A DNA stretch of 64,000 bases from CAITWD01 sp963842065. GTDB taxonomy: Bacteria; Actinomycetota; Thermoleophilia; Miltoncostaeales; Miltoncostaeaceae. A model generated the notes under the pieces. That model was not told where the DNA came from. It searched no databases and saw nothing but the letters and a program-made list of their open reading frames with translations. A program made the position numbers and the translations under genes. The stretch spans positions 38,970 to 102,969 of the forward strand of contig CAWJEW010000001.1 of the NCBI GenBank assembly GCA_963842065.1. Direction: 5' to 3'. Shown piece by piece: positions 1 through 8,066 of the stretch. Positions within the stretch are counted from its first letter, which is position 1; every line of letters starts with the position of its first letter.

Positions 1-159
1 CCCGGAGCAGGTCCCCGCCGACGACGCCGCCGCGTGACAGCACCCTTTCGGCACCGGTCATCTGGCTCGCTCGACCCACCTCGCTACGCACCGTCTGTGC
101 GACCGTGTGATGCCACGGCCCCTGGCCGGACAGCATGATTGCCCCGCCGAGTCCGCCGG

Positions 160-510
160 TCAGTCATCGAGCAGCCAGTCCGATTCGGTCAGTTTCAGGA
201 CGCGCCGCACGATCGGCGACGCATCTGAAACGGTGACCCGGGTGCCTTGGGCGGCGGCGGATTCATGCAGCAGCACGAGCGTGCGTATCCCTTCGGATCC
301 GAGAAAGGTCACCTGACCAAGGTCAATCTCAAGCCCGAGCGGGGCGCGGGAGACGGCCGTGTGGAGCCCGTCATGGAACGCCGTGACGCTCTCGACATCA
401 ATGTCGCCGCGAGCTGTCACCAACAGGTGCTGTCCGTCTTCGACGATCGAGAGCGCGAACGCCTCGTCGTTGCTCGCCGGACCGTCCCGGGCATCCCGGT
501 CAGGGCTCAT
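160..510 (-). CDS. STAS-domain anti-sigma factor antagonist-like protein
   Basis: A 116-residue single-domain protein of the SpoIIAA/STAS type. Such proteins switch partner anti-sigma kinases by phosphorylation of a serine. The core pattern is visible: a beta strand LLVTARGDIDVES near residue 30, then DLGQVTFLGSEGIRTL around residues 65-80, where the Ser of GSEG sits at the usual phosphorylation position. The ATG at 510 is chosen because AAGGGAG lies 8 bases upstream; the longer open frame has no domain content. No kinase partner is adjacent, so the partner is unknown. Family assignment is good, the specific pathway is not known. Confidence 0.75.
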   Translation of the reverse strand: MSPDRDARDGPASNDEAFALSIVEDGQHLLVTARGDIDVESVTAFHDGLHTAVSRAPLGLEIDLGQVTFLGSEGIRTLVLLHESAAAQGTRVTVSDASPIVRRVLKLTESDWLLDD

Positions 511-873
511 CGCCGTCGGCTCCCTTTGCTTGGCGAGGCTCTGCATCGCCCCACGCGATTGGAAGATAGCTGACAACTGCGGCACAGATCCTTGGCGAGA
601 ACCCTTGGGCGATGACGATCGACCCCAACCTGTGTCGGGCGCCACGGCGCAGCGCGCGGCCCCGGCCCGAACGGGTGTCGGCAGCCGCGCGGGGGGATCG
701 ACTCGGCGGGAACGCTGCATTGTGTCTCCGACACTCCTGACCGCGACGGTGGGCGGCCGTTGCCGGGGCTCGTTCCCGTTCTGCTGGCGGCGAAACCTCA
801 TCCGGGGGCACGCGCCGCTTCCGGTCGATTGGGGCTGGGCCGACAGGGTACGCCGGTCGGCAGAACGCACCCG

Positions 874-1275
874 CTACGGCATCCGGCCGTCGGCATAGGG
901 CGCATAGTGGTGGTGCAGCATGAGGGCGTTGCCGTCGGGGTCGTGAAAAAACGCCATGTGGCAGACTCCGGTATCGAAGTTGTCACGCGCGAACACGACC
1001 CCCCGCGACTCGAGCGCCTGACGGGCTTGCCCGACATCCGGGACGCGTAGCGCGATGTACGCGGTGTGCGGCGCGGTGAACGCCTGGCCCATCTGCGTGG
1101 GATCCACCAGGTACAGGCTGACGTTCCCGAGTTCGAACTCGGGCCATGATCCGGATCCGGGCGCCTTCTGGAGACCGAGGGTCTCTGCATAGAACCGGGT
1201 CGCGCGCACCATGTCGGAGACGGGAACGGAGATGAAATCGACGCGCTGGACGTCGATGATGGGTTCGGTCGTCAT
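874..1275 (-). CDS. VOC/glyoxalase-like superfamily protein
   Basis: A 133-residue protein with one vicinal-oxygen-chelate fold of two half repeats: VDFISVPVSDMVRATRFYAETLGL at the N-terminus and HMAFFHDPDGNALMLHHHY at the C-terminus. VOC proteins bind a divalent metal and act as lyases, dioxygenases or resistance proteins. The usual first His ligand is Asp here (VDF) and the terminal Glu is Met (LMLHH), so metal binding may differ. It stands alone, divergent from the cupin gene. Substrate cannot be told from sequence. Confidence 0.75.
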   Translation of the reverse strand: MTTEPIIDVQRVDFISVPVSDMVRATRFYAETLGLQKAPGSGSWPEFELGNVSLYLVDPTQMGQAFTAPHTAYIALRVPDVGQARQALESRGVVFARDNFDTGVCHMAFFHDPDGNALMLHHHYAPYADGRMP

Positions 1276-1436
1276 GCGGCCCCCCGGCGGCGTGTTTGGG
1301 TCGAGTGTTGCACCGGCAGCGCGGGGCGCACAACGGTGGCGGATCTGCTGTGATCGACGCTGACGGCGGCCGGTCGCGACGCTGCTGGTGGACGGGCATG
1401 CATCGGATCGGCTCCACACCGATCAGGGAGTAATCG

Positions 1437-1859
1437 ATGCCGTACCGCGTACTGCATGCCGAGGATGCCTACTGGCGTCGATCGAACCAGATGGGCGTGC
1501 TCAACACCGACCTCGGACGTCAGCTTGAGGCCACCACCCTCGGGGCGCGCCTCTGGCGTCTTGAGCCCGGGCAGGCGTCGACCCGCCATCGCCACCGCGC
1601 GCAGGCCGAGCTCCACGTGCTCCTCGAAGGCATCGGCCGGATTCGGATCGACGGCGAGCTCGTCACCCTCACGCCGCACAGCGCGGTACTTGTGGACCCC
1701 GCATCGATCCGGCAAGCGTTCAACGACACCGATACCGATCAGCTGTGGCTCATCGTCGGCGCGCCGGTCGAGGCGGCAAACACCCTCGAGATGACCGAGG
1801 CCGACCTCGCCTGGTACTACCCCGACGGCCCGAAGGCGCTGCCGTCCGAGCTTGCCTGA
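1437..1859 (+). CDS. Cupin-domain protein
   Basis: A 140-residue protein with a single cupin barrel. Motif 1 is recognisable as RHRHRAQAELHVLLEGIGRIRIDGE (around residues 50-75), giving the metal-binding His/His/Glu set, followed by TLTPHSAVLVDPASIRQAFNDTD for motif 2. Small cupins of this kind bind metals and serve as sensors, isomerases or dioxygenases. GGGAG lies just upstream of the ATG. Divergent from the VOC gene, with about 160 bp shared upstream sequence. Function unknown. Confidence 0.75.
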   Translation: MPYRVLHAEDAYWRRSNQMGVLNTDLGRQLEATTLGARLWRLEPGQASTRHRHRAQAELHVLLEGIGRIRIDGELVTLTPHSAVLVDPASIRQAFNDTDTDQLWLIVGAPVEAANTLEMTEADLAWYYPDGPKALPSELA

Positions 1860-2039
1860 GCCGGTCGGTCGCGACGGGGCGGACGACGGGCTCAGGTCGG
1901 AACGCCATGCAGCGGCTTGCGATGCGGCGCTGGCCGCGCTCGCCGCCCGGACGACGAACGCATCCGCGCGGGTGGCCGCGACGGTGATCGTGTTCGCGCC
2001 GGTGGGACGTGAGCGGTCAGACCCCGGGCACCCGCGTGT

Positions 2040-2393
2040 TTACCCGTGGGCGTAGCCTGCTGCGGGGCCGGCGTAGGTGGCGTCCCCGAAGCCGAGGATC
2101 GGGGCGAAGATGAACGACAGCAACGCGAGCCCGACGCCGAAACCCGCACCGTGGCGGAAGGACTTGGCCAGATCGATCGCCACGATGAACCACACGACAA
2201 TGTTGACGATCGGGATGAACAACAGGACCCACCACCAGCCCGGTCGGCCCGCGATCTTGCACGCCAAGTAGAAGCTGTAGATGGGAATGATCGCGCCCCA
2301 GCCGGGGCGATCGGCCTTCGTGAACACCATCCAAAACCCGGCAATCGCCAGGATTCCGATGGCCAGATAGATAATCGTCCCGAGAGCTGACAT
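2040..2393 (-). CDS. DUF5684-family small membrane protein
   Basis: A 117-residue protein with about four hydrophobic segments. The family signature is clear: ADRPGWGAIIPIYSFYLACKIAGRPGWWW, then IPIVNIVVWFIVAIDLAKSF and PILGFGDATY near the end. Members are found across actinobacteria, have no established function and sometimes accompany signal peptidase genes. The second ATG is taken as the start because the family begins just before the first membrane segment. It follows tatC on the same strand after 90 bases and could be read through from it. Confidence 0.7.
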   Translation of the reverse strand: MSALGTIIYLAIGILAIAGFWMVFTKADRPGWGAIIPIYSFYLACKIAGRPGWWWVLLFIPIVNIVVWFIVAIDLAKSFRHGAGFGVGLALLSFIFAPILGFGDATYAGPAAGYAHG

Positions 2394-2483
2394 CAGACGT
2401 CCTTGGTGGGGAAGCGCGACCATAGCTTCGGTCGCCGAGGCCGCCGCCTTAACGACCGGGGCGTACCAGGCGCCATCGCGGCA

Positions 2484-3342
2484 TCATCGAACTCGGCCAC
2501 CCCGCGCACGGGCCGGGGCGATCCGGCACGGCCCGCGGACGTCGGCCGCGGACAGCGGGCGTTGAGGCGAGCTCGCCTCGCCGAGACGTGCGCGTACCGT
2601 CGGGGCCCCGAAGACGCGGCACGCGACCACGCCGACTTCGTACAGCAGGACCTCGGCGCCAAGCAGCATGAGCATGCTGACCGCGTCACCTCCGGGCAAT
2701 ACTGCGGCGATGACGGTCATGATGATGATCGCGAATCGTCGGTGGCGCGTGAACGTCCGGGTATCTGCGATCCCGAGCCGGGACAGGCTGAGCATGACGA
2801 CGGGCAGCTCGAACACGATTCCGCCGGCGATCAGCAGGGTCGTGACAAACGAGAGATACTCGCTGGCCCGCAACTGGACGTTGAACGCGGACCCGCCAAA
2901 CCCGAGCAAGAACTTGAGTGCGGTCGGGAGCACGACGGCGTATGTGAAGGCAACGCCGGCGAGAAACAGCGCTGAGAGCACCGCGGCCGTCCCGATGATG
3001 CGTCGCTTGGACGGCCCCGAGAGCGCCGGCGCGGCGAACGCGTAGGCCTGATAGATCAGGACCGGCAGGCTGATCACGACGCTCGCCCAGAACACCGCGC
3101 CCATGGTCGTGGTGAACGGCTCGGTGGGCGAGAAGGTCGATAGCTGGTGGTGGGCGTGCGGCAGCGGGGCCACCAGCAGTCGCAGCAGTCGGGCCCGGAC
3201 GAAGTACATCGCCCCGAAAGCGACCGCGATGACCGCACCGCTGACCAGCATGCGGTCGCGCAGCTCGGTCAGGTGCTGCTTCGGTGGACAGATGCTCGTC
3301 GGGCGCGATCGGGCGCACCCGACGAACGGTCCGGCGGGCCAT
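2484..3342 (-). CDS. tatC: Sec-independent translocase subunit TatC (apparent frameshift)
   Basis: TatC is the polytopic receptor of the twin-arginine translocase and binds signal peptides of folded cargo. The N-terminus MARRTVRRVRPIAPDEHLS is in one frame and HLTELRDRMLVSG onward in another. Removing one base near 3279 joins them into DEHLSTEQHLTELRDR, the typical start of the family. About six membrane helices follow, with FSPTEPF and the conserved region around ELPVVML. Reconstructed length is about 285 residues, normal for TatC. It starts one base after the tatA stop. The frameshift is probably a sequence error because the remainder is well conserved. Confidence 0.85.
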
Positions 3343-3343
3343 C

Positions 3344-3547
3344 CTAGGCCTCCGGCGTCGACGCCTGGTCGACGGTCTCGGTGGACGTCTGCGGCAGCTG
3401 CGTGGTGTCGAGGCCGCCGAGGCTCGAGCGGAACTCGCGCATGCTGCGGCCGAGGGTCTTGCCGAGTTCCGGCAAGCGCTTTGGACCGGCGATCACCAGG
3501 CAAATGCCGAGTGCCAGGATGAGGTGGATAGGCGACAAATCGAACAT
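3344..3547 (-). CDS. tatA: Twin-arginine translocase subunit TatA
   Basis: A 67-residue protein with one N-terminal membrane helix and the family hinge GPKRLPELGKTLGRSMREF, followed by a short polar amphipathic tail. TatA oligomers form the transient pore used by TatC-bound cargo. GAAGGAG precedes the ATG. No separate TatB is seen, as in minimal TatAC systems. It lies 76 bases after the ferritin-like gene and directly before tatC; a GC-rich hairpin-prone stretch separates it from the ferritin-like gene. Confidence 0.9.
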   Translation of the reverse strand: MFDLSPIHLILALGICLVIAGPKRLPELGKTLGRSMREFRSSLGGLDTTQLPQTSTETVDQASTPEA

Positions 3548-3623
3548 AGCTCGCTCCTTCGGGTGGGGCGACGGATGCGGCGGCGGCCGAGGGGCCGTCC
3601 GCCGCTCGGGCGGGGGGACGTCG

Positions 3624-4208
3624 TCAGGCGATGAAGCCCGAGACCGCCGTGGTGGCCTGCGCGGCGGTGAGGGACTTCAGGAACGCCGGACCGACGGGGC
3701 TGTCGCCGATGAAGTTGGTGAACACGCTCAGGTGCTGGGATTCGCTCGCGGCGATCGTCGCCGCGACGCCCTTGAGCGTGTTCGACGAGAGCGCCGGAAC
3801 CGCGCCGAGGTAGGCGCCGACGAATGCGGTCTCCAACGCAACGCCAAGCTTGGCGATGCGCATGCTGCTGCTGAACGTCCCGGCGGGATACTTGAACGAC
3901 AGGCCCTTCGGCGTTGCCGACCCCAGCACCCCGCGCAGCGCGTCGTAATGCGCGATCTCGGCGTTGCGCGCCTCGACCAGGTACGGTTCGTTGTCGGTGT
4001 GGCGGAACTTGCCGGAGTCGATGGCGCGGTTGTAGAAGTTGATCGCCAGCAACTCGGCCGTTGCCGCGAGCTTGGCGACGTCGACATCGGTCACGCCGGA
4101 GGCGAGCGCCAGCGAGGACACCTCGGCAAGGACGGAGCCGCCCGCGACGAGCGCGAGACCACCCTTGGCACTGCGCGAAATGAATTCTGCTCGGTTGGAA
4201 CTGCTCAT
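3624..4208 (-). CDS. Ferritin-like domain protein, probably exported
   Basis: A 194-residue protein of the ferritin-like (DUF4439/Ferritin_2-like) type seen in actinobacteria. Residues 1-38 look like an export signal: charged start, SRSAKGG, then a long Ala/Leu/Val core; it resembles a Tat signal but lacks two consecutive arginines. The mature part has helical ferritin-like stretches with acidic and histidine residues, ATAELLAINFYNRAIDSG, EARNAEIAHYDALR and ASESQHLSVFTNFIG. Such proteins bind di-iron or related metals; enzymatic role unknown. It has its own promoter matching that of the facing sigma factor and sits just upstream of tatAC, suggesting it is a cargo of that translocase. Confidence 0.75.
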   Translation of the reverse strand: MSSSNRAEFISRSAKGGLALVAGGSVLAEVSSLALASGVTDVDVAKLAATAELLAINFYNRAIDSGKFRHTDNEPYLVEARNAEIAHYDALRGVLGSATPKGLSFKYPAGTFSSSMRIAKLGVALETAFVGAYLGAVPALSSNTLKGVAATIAASESQHLSVFTNFIGDSPVGPAFLKSLTAAQATTAVSGFIA

Positions 4209-4244
4209 GGAATGCACCCTTCGGATCGTGGCGTTGATGCCCCC

Positions 4245-4274
4245 TATTCGCCGGTGACCGAAGATCGGTTCGCA
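4245..4274 (-). promoter_or_regulatory. ECF-type promoter of the ferritin-like gene
   Basis: On the minus strand the sequence reads TGCGAACCGATC, 8 bases, CCGGCGAATA. GAACC resembles an ECF-sigma -35 element and CGAATA a -10, 15 bases apart. The identical arrangement faces the other way in front of the sigma gene. The predicted start leaves a leader of about 30 bases with GAAGGG before the ATG. Confidence 0.65.
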
Positions 4275-4343
4275 CACCCGCGGCGGTTCGTGCGCCGCCC
4301 CGCACGCCCCGGCACCTGTCCTTCGCCCGCCAGCGGCAGCTGA

Positions 4344-4373
4344 TGCGAACCGATCCTGCGCCGCCGGCGAATA
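4344..4373 (+). promoter_or_regulatory. ECF-type autoregulatory promoter of the sigma factor gene
   Basis: TGCGAACCGATC, 8 bases, CCGGCGAATA: the same two blocks and spacing as the divergent promoter 70 bases away. CGAATA ends only 6 bases before the ATG, so transcription would begin at or next to the start codon and give a leaderless mRNA. A matching pair suggests that the encoded sigma factor recognises both. Confidence 0.65.
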
Positions 4374-4379
4374 CCAGGC

Positions 4380-4985
4380 ATGAACGCCCTGTCCGCCAAC
4401 CGCGAGGTGGGATTGCCGGTCAGTTTCGTCCACCTGTCTGACGAGGCACTCGTCGCACAGATCGCGCGCGGTGATGAAGCGGCGCTGGGCGCGTTCTACG
4501 ACCGGTTCGGTCGCGTGGTGTACGGCTTGGTGCTCCGGGTTGTGCGCAACGCCGAGGTGGCTGAAGAGGCCACCCAGGAAGCCTTCCTGGCCGTCTGGCG
4601 CACGGCGGACGAATATCGGGCATCGCGCGGTTCGGCCCGAGCCTGGCTGCTGACAATCGCCCACCGCCGCGCGGTCGATCGCGTCCGGTACGAGCAGCGC
4701 AGGGTGGCGGGCAACGAACCGCTGGACGAGACCACGCAAGCCCAGATCCGCGAGATAATCCCCTCCGCGGAAGACGAGGCGTGGGTTGTGTTTGAGCGCG
4801 AGCGACTCGTCCGGGCGCTGGCGCAAATCCCCGACGCGGAGCGCGAGTTGATCGAGCTCGCCTATTTCGACGGCTACACCCAGTCCGAGCTGGCCGAGCG
4901 TCTGGGTCTGCCGCTGGGAACGGTCAAACGGCGCACGTTCACGGGCTTGCGCCGCCTGCGCGGGCTGCTGGAGGCCGAGGCATGA
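4380..4985 (+). CDS. ECF RNA polymerase sigma factor, SigK-like
   Basis: A 201-residue ECF sigma factor. Region 2 spans roughly residues 35-105 (FYDRFGRVVYGLVLRVVRN, ATQEAFLAVWR) and region 4 residues 140-198 (LIELAYFDGYTQSELAERLGLPLGTVKRR, the helix-turn-helix for -35 recognition). Similarity in layout and the RskA-type partner point to the SigK group. The gene overlaps the anti-sigma gene by ATGA, so the two are translationally coupled. No Shine-Dalgarno sequence is visible and the putative -10 abuts the ATG, which fits leaderless translation. It probably controls its own operon and the ferritin-like gene across the shared promoter region. Confidence 0.9.
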   Translation: MNALSANREVGLPVSFVHLSDEALVAQIARGDEAALGAFYDRFGRVVYGLVLRVVRNAEVAEEATQEAFLAVWRTADEYRASRGSARAWLLTIAHRRAVDRVRYEQRRVAGNEPLDETTQAQIREIIPSAEDEAWVVFERERLVRALAQIPDAERELIELAYFDGYTQSELAERLGLPLGTVKRRTFTGLRRLRGLLEAEA

Positions 4986-5662
4986 GCAGGTCCGCAGCAC
5001 ACCCGCCTGCGGAAGAGTTGATCGCCCTCGTGTTGGGGGAGGCCGACGAGTCCGGGCGTGTCGAGATGGAAGCCCACATGGACGCCTGCGAGTCATGCCG
5101 CCGCGAGTATGTCGGCTTGGTCGAGGCGCTTGGGACGATGGCCTATGCCGCCCCGCCGCAGGCACCGCCCGCGCGGCTGCGGGCCGACATCCTCGACGCC
5201 GCAGCGCGCGAACCCCGGACCGCGCCGGCCCCCGTGCTCGCACGGACCCGTCCCCGGCGCGCCATGTGGCGCGGATGGTTCGGCTGGCCGGCGTGGGCGC
5301 CGCGCGTTGCGATCGGCGCGGGCGCGCTCGCGGCGATCGCGTGCGCGGTACTGGTATTGACACGCGCTGCGCCGTCGGTGCGTTCGGTCGCGCTGCACGG
5401 CGTGCCCGGGAGCGTCGTCGTGACCAACCAGGCGGCCGCGCTCGAATCCCAGGATTTCGCGCCGCTGTCGGCCGGCCGCGTCTACGAGATGTGGGTGATC
5501 CACGACGGCGCGGCCCGCCCAGCAGGGCTGTTCCGCAGCGCGGCGCGCCCCGTCGCCGTCGCCGGCACGGTCGCCTCAGGCGACACGGTCGCCGTGACCC
5601 AGGAACCGGCCGGCGGATCGGCGCAGCCGACGACCGCGCCCGTCGCAACCGCCGCCATCTGA
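4982..5662 (+). CDS. Anti-sigma factor, RskA type
   Basis: A 226-residue membrane-anchored anti-sigma factor. The N-terminal cytoplasmic part has an HxxxCxxC zinc-finger-like motif (HMDACESCRREY, around residues 25-36) that binds the sigma factor. A single membrane helix follows near residues 103-123 (VAIGAGALAAIACAVLVL). The extracytoplasmic part has the RskA signature VYEMWVIHDGAARPAGLF. RskA proteins release SigK after regulated proteolysis. It overlaps the sigma gene by four bases. The inducing signal is not evident; the nearby ferritin-like and Tat genes suggest an envelope or redox role. Confidence 0.88.
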   Translation: MSRSAAHPPAEELIALVLGEADESGRVEMEAHMDACESCRREYVGLVEALGTMAYAAPPQAPPARLRADILDAAAREPRTAPAPVLARTRPRRAMWRGWFGWPAWAPRVAIGAGALAAIACAVLVLTRAAPSVRSVALHGVPGSVVVTNQAAALESQDFAPLSAGRVYEMWVIHDGAARPAGLFRSAARPVAVAGTVASGDTVAVTQEPAGGSAQPTTAPVATAAI

Positions 5663-5880
5663 GCGGCCCTCCACGAGGGTGCGGCCTCGGGGGGCCGTCA
5701 GGTGAGCGGTAACGCCTGGCGGCCCCGCACCGTGCCGTGCCGCAGGGAGTCGGGGTGCAGCATCGTCGCGGCTGAGCTACGTTTGTCCGGACGTGGCCCG
5801 GGCACGTCGTCACGGGCCAGGGTCTCTCGCCGCGCCAGCCTGGCCGGTGCCCACAGACAACCGGACCGGATGGGCCGCCC

Positions 5881-7545
5881 GTGGTGACCAGTGACGACAT
5901 TGGCCGGATCGATCTCTTTGACGGGCTCGATGCGGTCGCGCGCGAACGCCTCGCCCGGGCGGCGGCGGACATCAGGCTGACCGCCGGCGAGTTCGCCGTC
6001 CACGAAGGGGACCCGCGGGCGCTGCTTGCCGTGCTCGAAGGCCATGTCGACACCATCCGGCGTGTCGACGGAATCGAGCGGGTCGTCGGTGGCCGCGGTG
6101 TCGGGGAGGTCTTCGGCGAAGTCCCACTCACCCTGGCCACGGTCTTCCCGTTGGGATTCCGCGCTTCCGTGCCGACCCGCGTTATCCGCATCGAGGCGCA
6201 GGACTTCTTCGCGGTGGTCGGGACCGTGCCCGAGCTCGGGGTCAAGCTCGGTGCGCTCGCGGGCAGGCGCATCGGCGGTCTGCAGGGCATCGCCGCCGAC
6301 CGCCCGCCCGCCCGGGCGCTTGTGGTCGGCAAGCGCTGGGAGCCGGCCTGCGCGGAGGTGAGGCGCTTTCTCGATCGCAACCAGGTGACGTTCGAGTGGA
6401 TCAACGAGGAGACGCCGGATCCCGTCGGACGCTGGGGCGGGCCGCTGCCCTCTCCCGACGACTGCCCGGTCATCCGCGTGGTCGGCGGCAAGACGGTCGT
6501 GCGGCCGTCGCTGCGCCGCATCGCCGAGCTCGTCGGCCTTGCGACCGAGCCGGCAGCCGCCGGCTATGACACCGTCGTCGTCGGAGCCGGGCCGGCGGGG
6601 CTTGCCGCCGCGGTCTATGGGGCATCGGAAGGGCTCAAGACGATCGTGATCGAACGCGAAGCTCCGGGCGGCCAGGCCGGAACGTCATCCAGGATCGAGA
6701 ACTACCTGGGCTTTCCGTCGGGCGTGTCCGGCGAAGAGCTGGCCAGCCGAGCGCTTGAGCAGGCGCGGCGGCTGGGCGCGGAGATCCTCGTGACCCGAGC
6801 CATCACGCGCATCGACGCGTCGACTCGCCAGGTGCACCTGGACGGCGGCGACGTCCTCGACGCCCGGACGATCATCCTCGCGTGCGGGGTGTCGTGGCGG
6901 CGGATGCCGATCGACGGGTTCGACCGGCTCGTCGGGAAGGGCATTTCCTACGGCGCCGCGCGCAGCGAGGCGCCCAACACGCACGGGATGGACGTCCACA
7001 TCGTCGGTGCGGGCAACTCCGCCGGCCAGGCCGCGCTGTTCTTCGCAAGCCACGCGCGCAGCGTGACAATCCTCTGTCGCGGCGATGACCTGGCCAAGAG
7101 CATGTCCCGGTACCTGATCGACCAGCTCGATACCCGGGCCAACATCGAGGTCCGGTACGGCGTCGAGGTCGCCGCCGTTCTTGGCGACTCGTCGCTCGCG
7201 GCCATCGACGTGCGCGACATCGCCACGGCGTCGGTTTCCCGGCACGACTCGGGCGGCCTATTCATCTTCATCGGGGCGGACGCCGAGACGGGCTGGCTAC
7301 CGCCCGAGGTCGCGCTCGATCGCCACGGGTACGTGCTGACGGGATCCGATGTGCGGGCCGCCGGGCGCTGGGGCCTCGAGCGGGACCCGTACCTGCTTGA
7401 AACAAGCGTGCCCGGCATTTTTGCCGCCGGAGATGTGCGGTTCGGACCGGTGAAGCGGGTTGCAGCCGCCGTCGGCGAGGGCAGCATGGCCATCGCGTTC
7501 GTGCACCAGTACCTCAAGCAGGTCGACGTCGAGCTTCCCGTCTGA
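5881..7545 (+). CDS. Cyclic-nucleotide-binding domain fused to thioredoxin-reductase-like flavoprotein
   Basis: A 554-residue three-part protein: a cNMP-binding/CRP-like sensor domain (residues 1-125), a glutaredoxin-like segment (about 135-215, RWEPACAEVRRFLDRNQVTFEWIN) and a thioredoxin-reductase-like flavoprotein (220-554) with FAD motif VVVGAGPAGLAAAVYG and NAD(P) motif VHIVGAGNSAGQAA. The active-site CxxC of true thioredoxin reductases is replaced by GISYGAARSEAP, as in known fused relatives, so it is unlikely to reduce thioredoxin by the usual route. GTG start; a second GTG follows one codon later. No operon partner is obvious. Physiological substrate unknown. Confidence 0.85.
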   Translation: MVTSDDIGRIDLFDGLDAVARERLARAAADIRLTAGEFAVHEGDPRALLAVLEGHVDTIRRVDGIERVVGGRGVGEVFGEVPLTLATVFPLGFRASVPTRVIRIEAQDFFAVVGTVPELGVKLGALAGRRIGGLQGIAADRPPARALVVGKRWEPACAEVRRFLDRNQVTFEWINEETPDPVGRWGGPLPSPDDCPVIRVVGGKTVVRPSLRRIAELVGLATEPAAAGYDTVVVGAGPAGLAAAVYGASEGLKTIVIEREAPGGQAGTSSRIENYLGFPSGVSGEELASRALEQARRLGAEILVTRAITRIDASTRQVHLDGGDVLDARTIILACGVSWRRMPIDGFDRLVGKGISYGAARSEAPNTHGMDVHIVGAGNSAGQAALFFASHARSVTILCRGDDLAKSMSRYLIDQLDTRANIEVRYGVEVAAVLGDSSLAAIDVRDIATASVSRHDSGGLFIFIGADAETGWLPPEVALDRHGYVLTGSDVRAAGRWGLERDPYLLETSVPGIFAAGDVRFGPVKRVAAAVGEGSMAIAFVHQYLKQVDVELPV

Positions 7546-7633
7546 CGGAGGGCGCCCCACGAGCCGCCGCACGGTGCGGTACCCGCCGCTGGCGGGGTCG
7601 GCGAGGCCAGCGGGTCACGCCACATGGTCATTG

Positions 7634-8036
7634 TCACGCACCGCCGGCAGCGGCGACCGCATCGAGCACGCGCGACAGGCGTTCGGCCACGTCGTGGGCG
7701 GCGGAGGCGAGCTGCGGGTTACCGACCACGCCCAGCATCTCCTCGGCCGCGACCGCGGTGACGCTCGTCGCGCCGTGCGACGACGTTGCAGGCCAACAGG
7801 ACGCCGAGCTCCGGCTCGATGGTCAGGGCGCGGCCGGCCAGCGCCGGATTGCAGGCTCCGAGGATGGCGCACGGCTCACGCGTGACCCCGAGGTTCGCCT
7901 GCAGGATGGCCTGTACGTCGATCTCGCACAGGACGCCAAAGCCCTCGGCGGCCAGGGCGGCCCGCGCGGCGGCGAGCGCATCGGCAAAACTCAGGCCGGA
8001 CTCGCGCCTGTGCGAGTACCGCGTGATCGGGGTCAT
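7634..8036 (-). CDS. DUF302 family protein (apparent frameshift)
   Basis: DUF302 proteins are small cytosolic proteins of unknown function, often linked to redox or metal metabolism. The first part (YSHRRESGLSFADALAAARAALAAEGFGVLCEIDVQAIL, ILGACNPALAGRALTIEPELGVLLACNVV) is canonical. Near 7766 the frame is lost. One base later the expected tail SVTAVAAEEMLGVVGNPQLA continues to a TGA at 7634. Joined, the protein is about 133 residues, a normal family length. GAGGAG lies 8 bases before the ATG. It follows the flavoprotein gene convergently. The frameshift is likely a sequence error. Confidence 0.75.
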
Positions 8037-8066
8037 GGATCGTCTCCTCGCGCCGACGCGCCGGCC

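Noticed and set aside
2..37. Possible last codons of an upstream plus-strand gene (ending AAA then TGA)
   Set aside because: Twelve codons with no recognisable content; cannot be distinguished from chance.
4263..4355. The long inverted repeat as one large hairpin or single operator
   Set aside because: The two arms are 70 bases apart and each carries the second block in the correct promoter order; two promoters explain it better.
3624..6521. A 965-codon open frame on the minus strand
   Set aside because: Only its last 194 codons are the ferritin-like gene; the rest runs antisense to the sigma, anti-sigma and flavoprotein genes.
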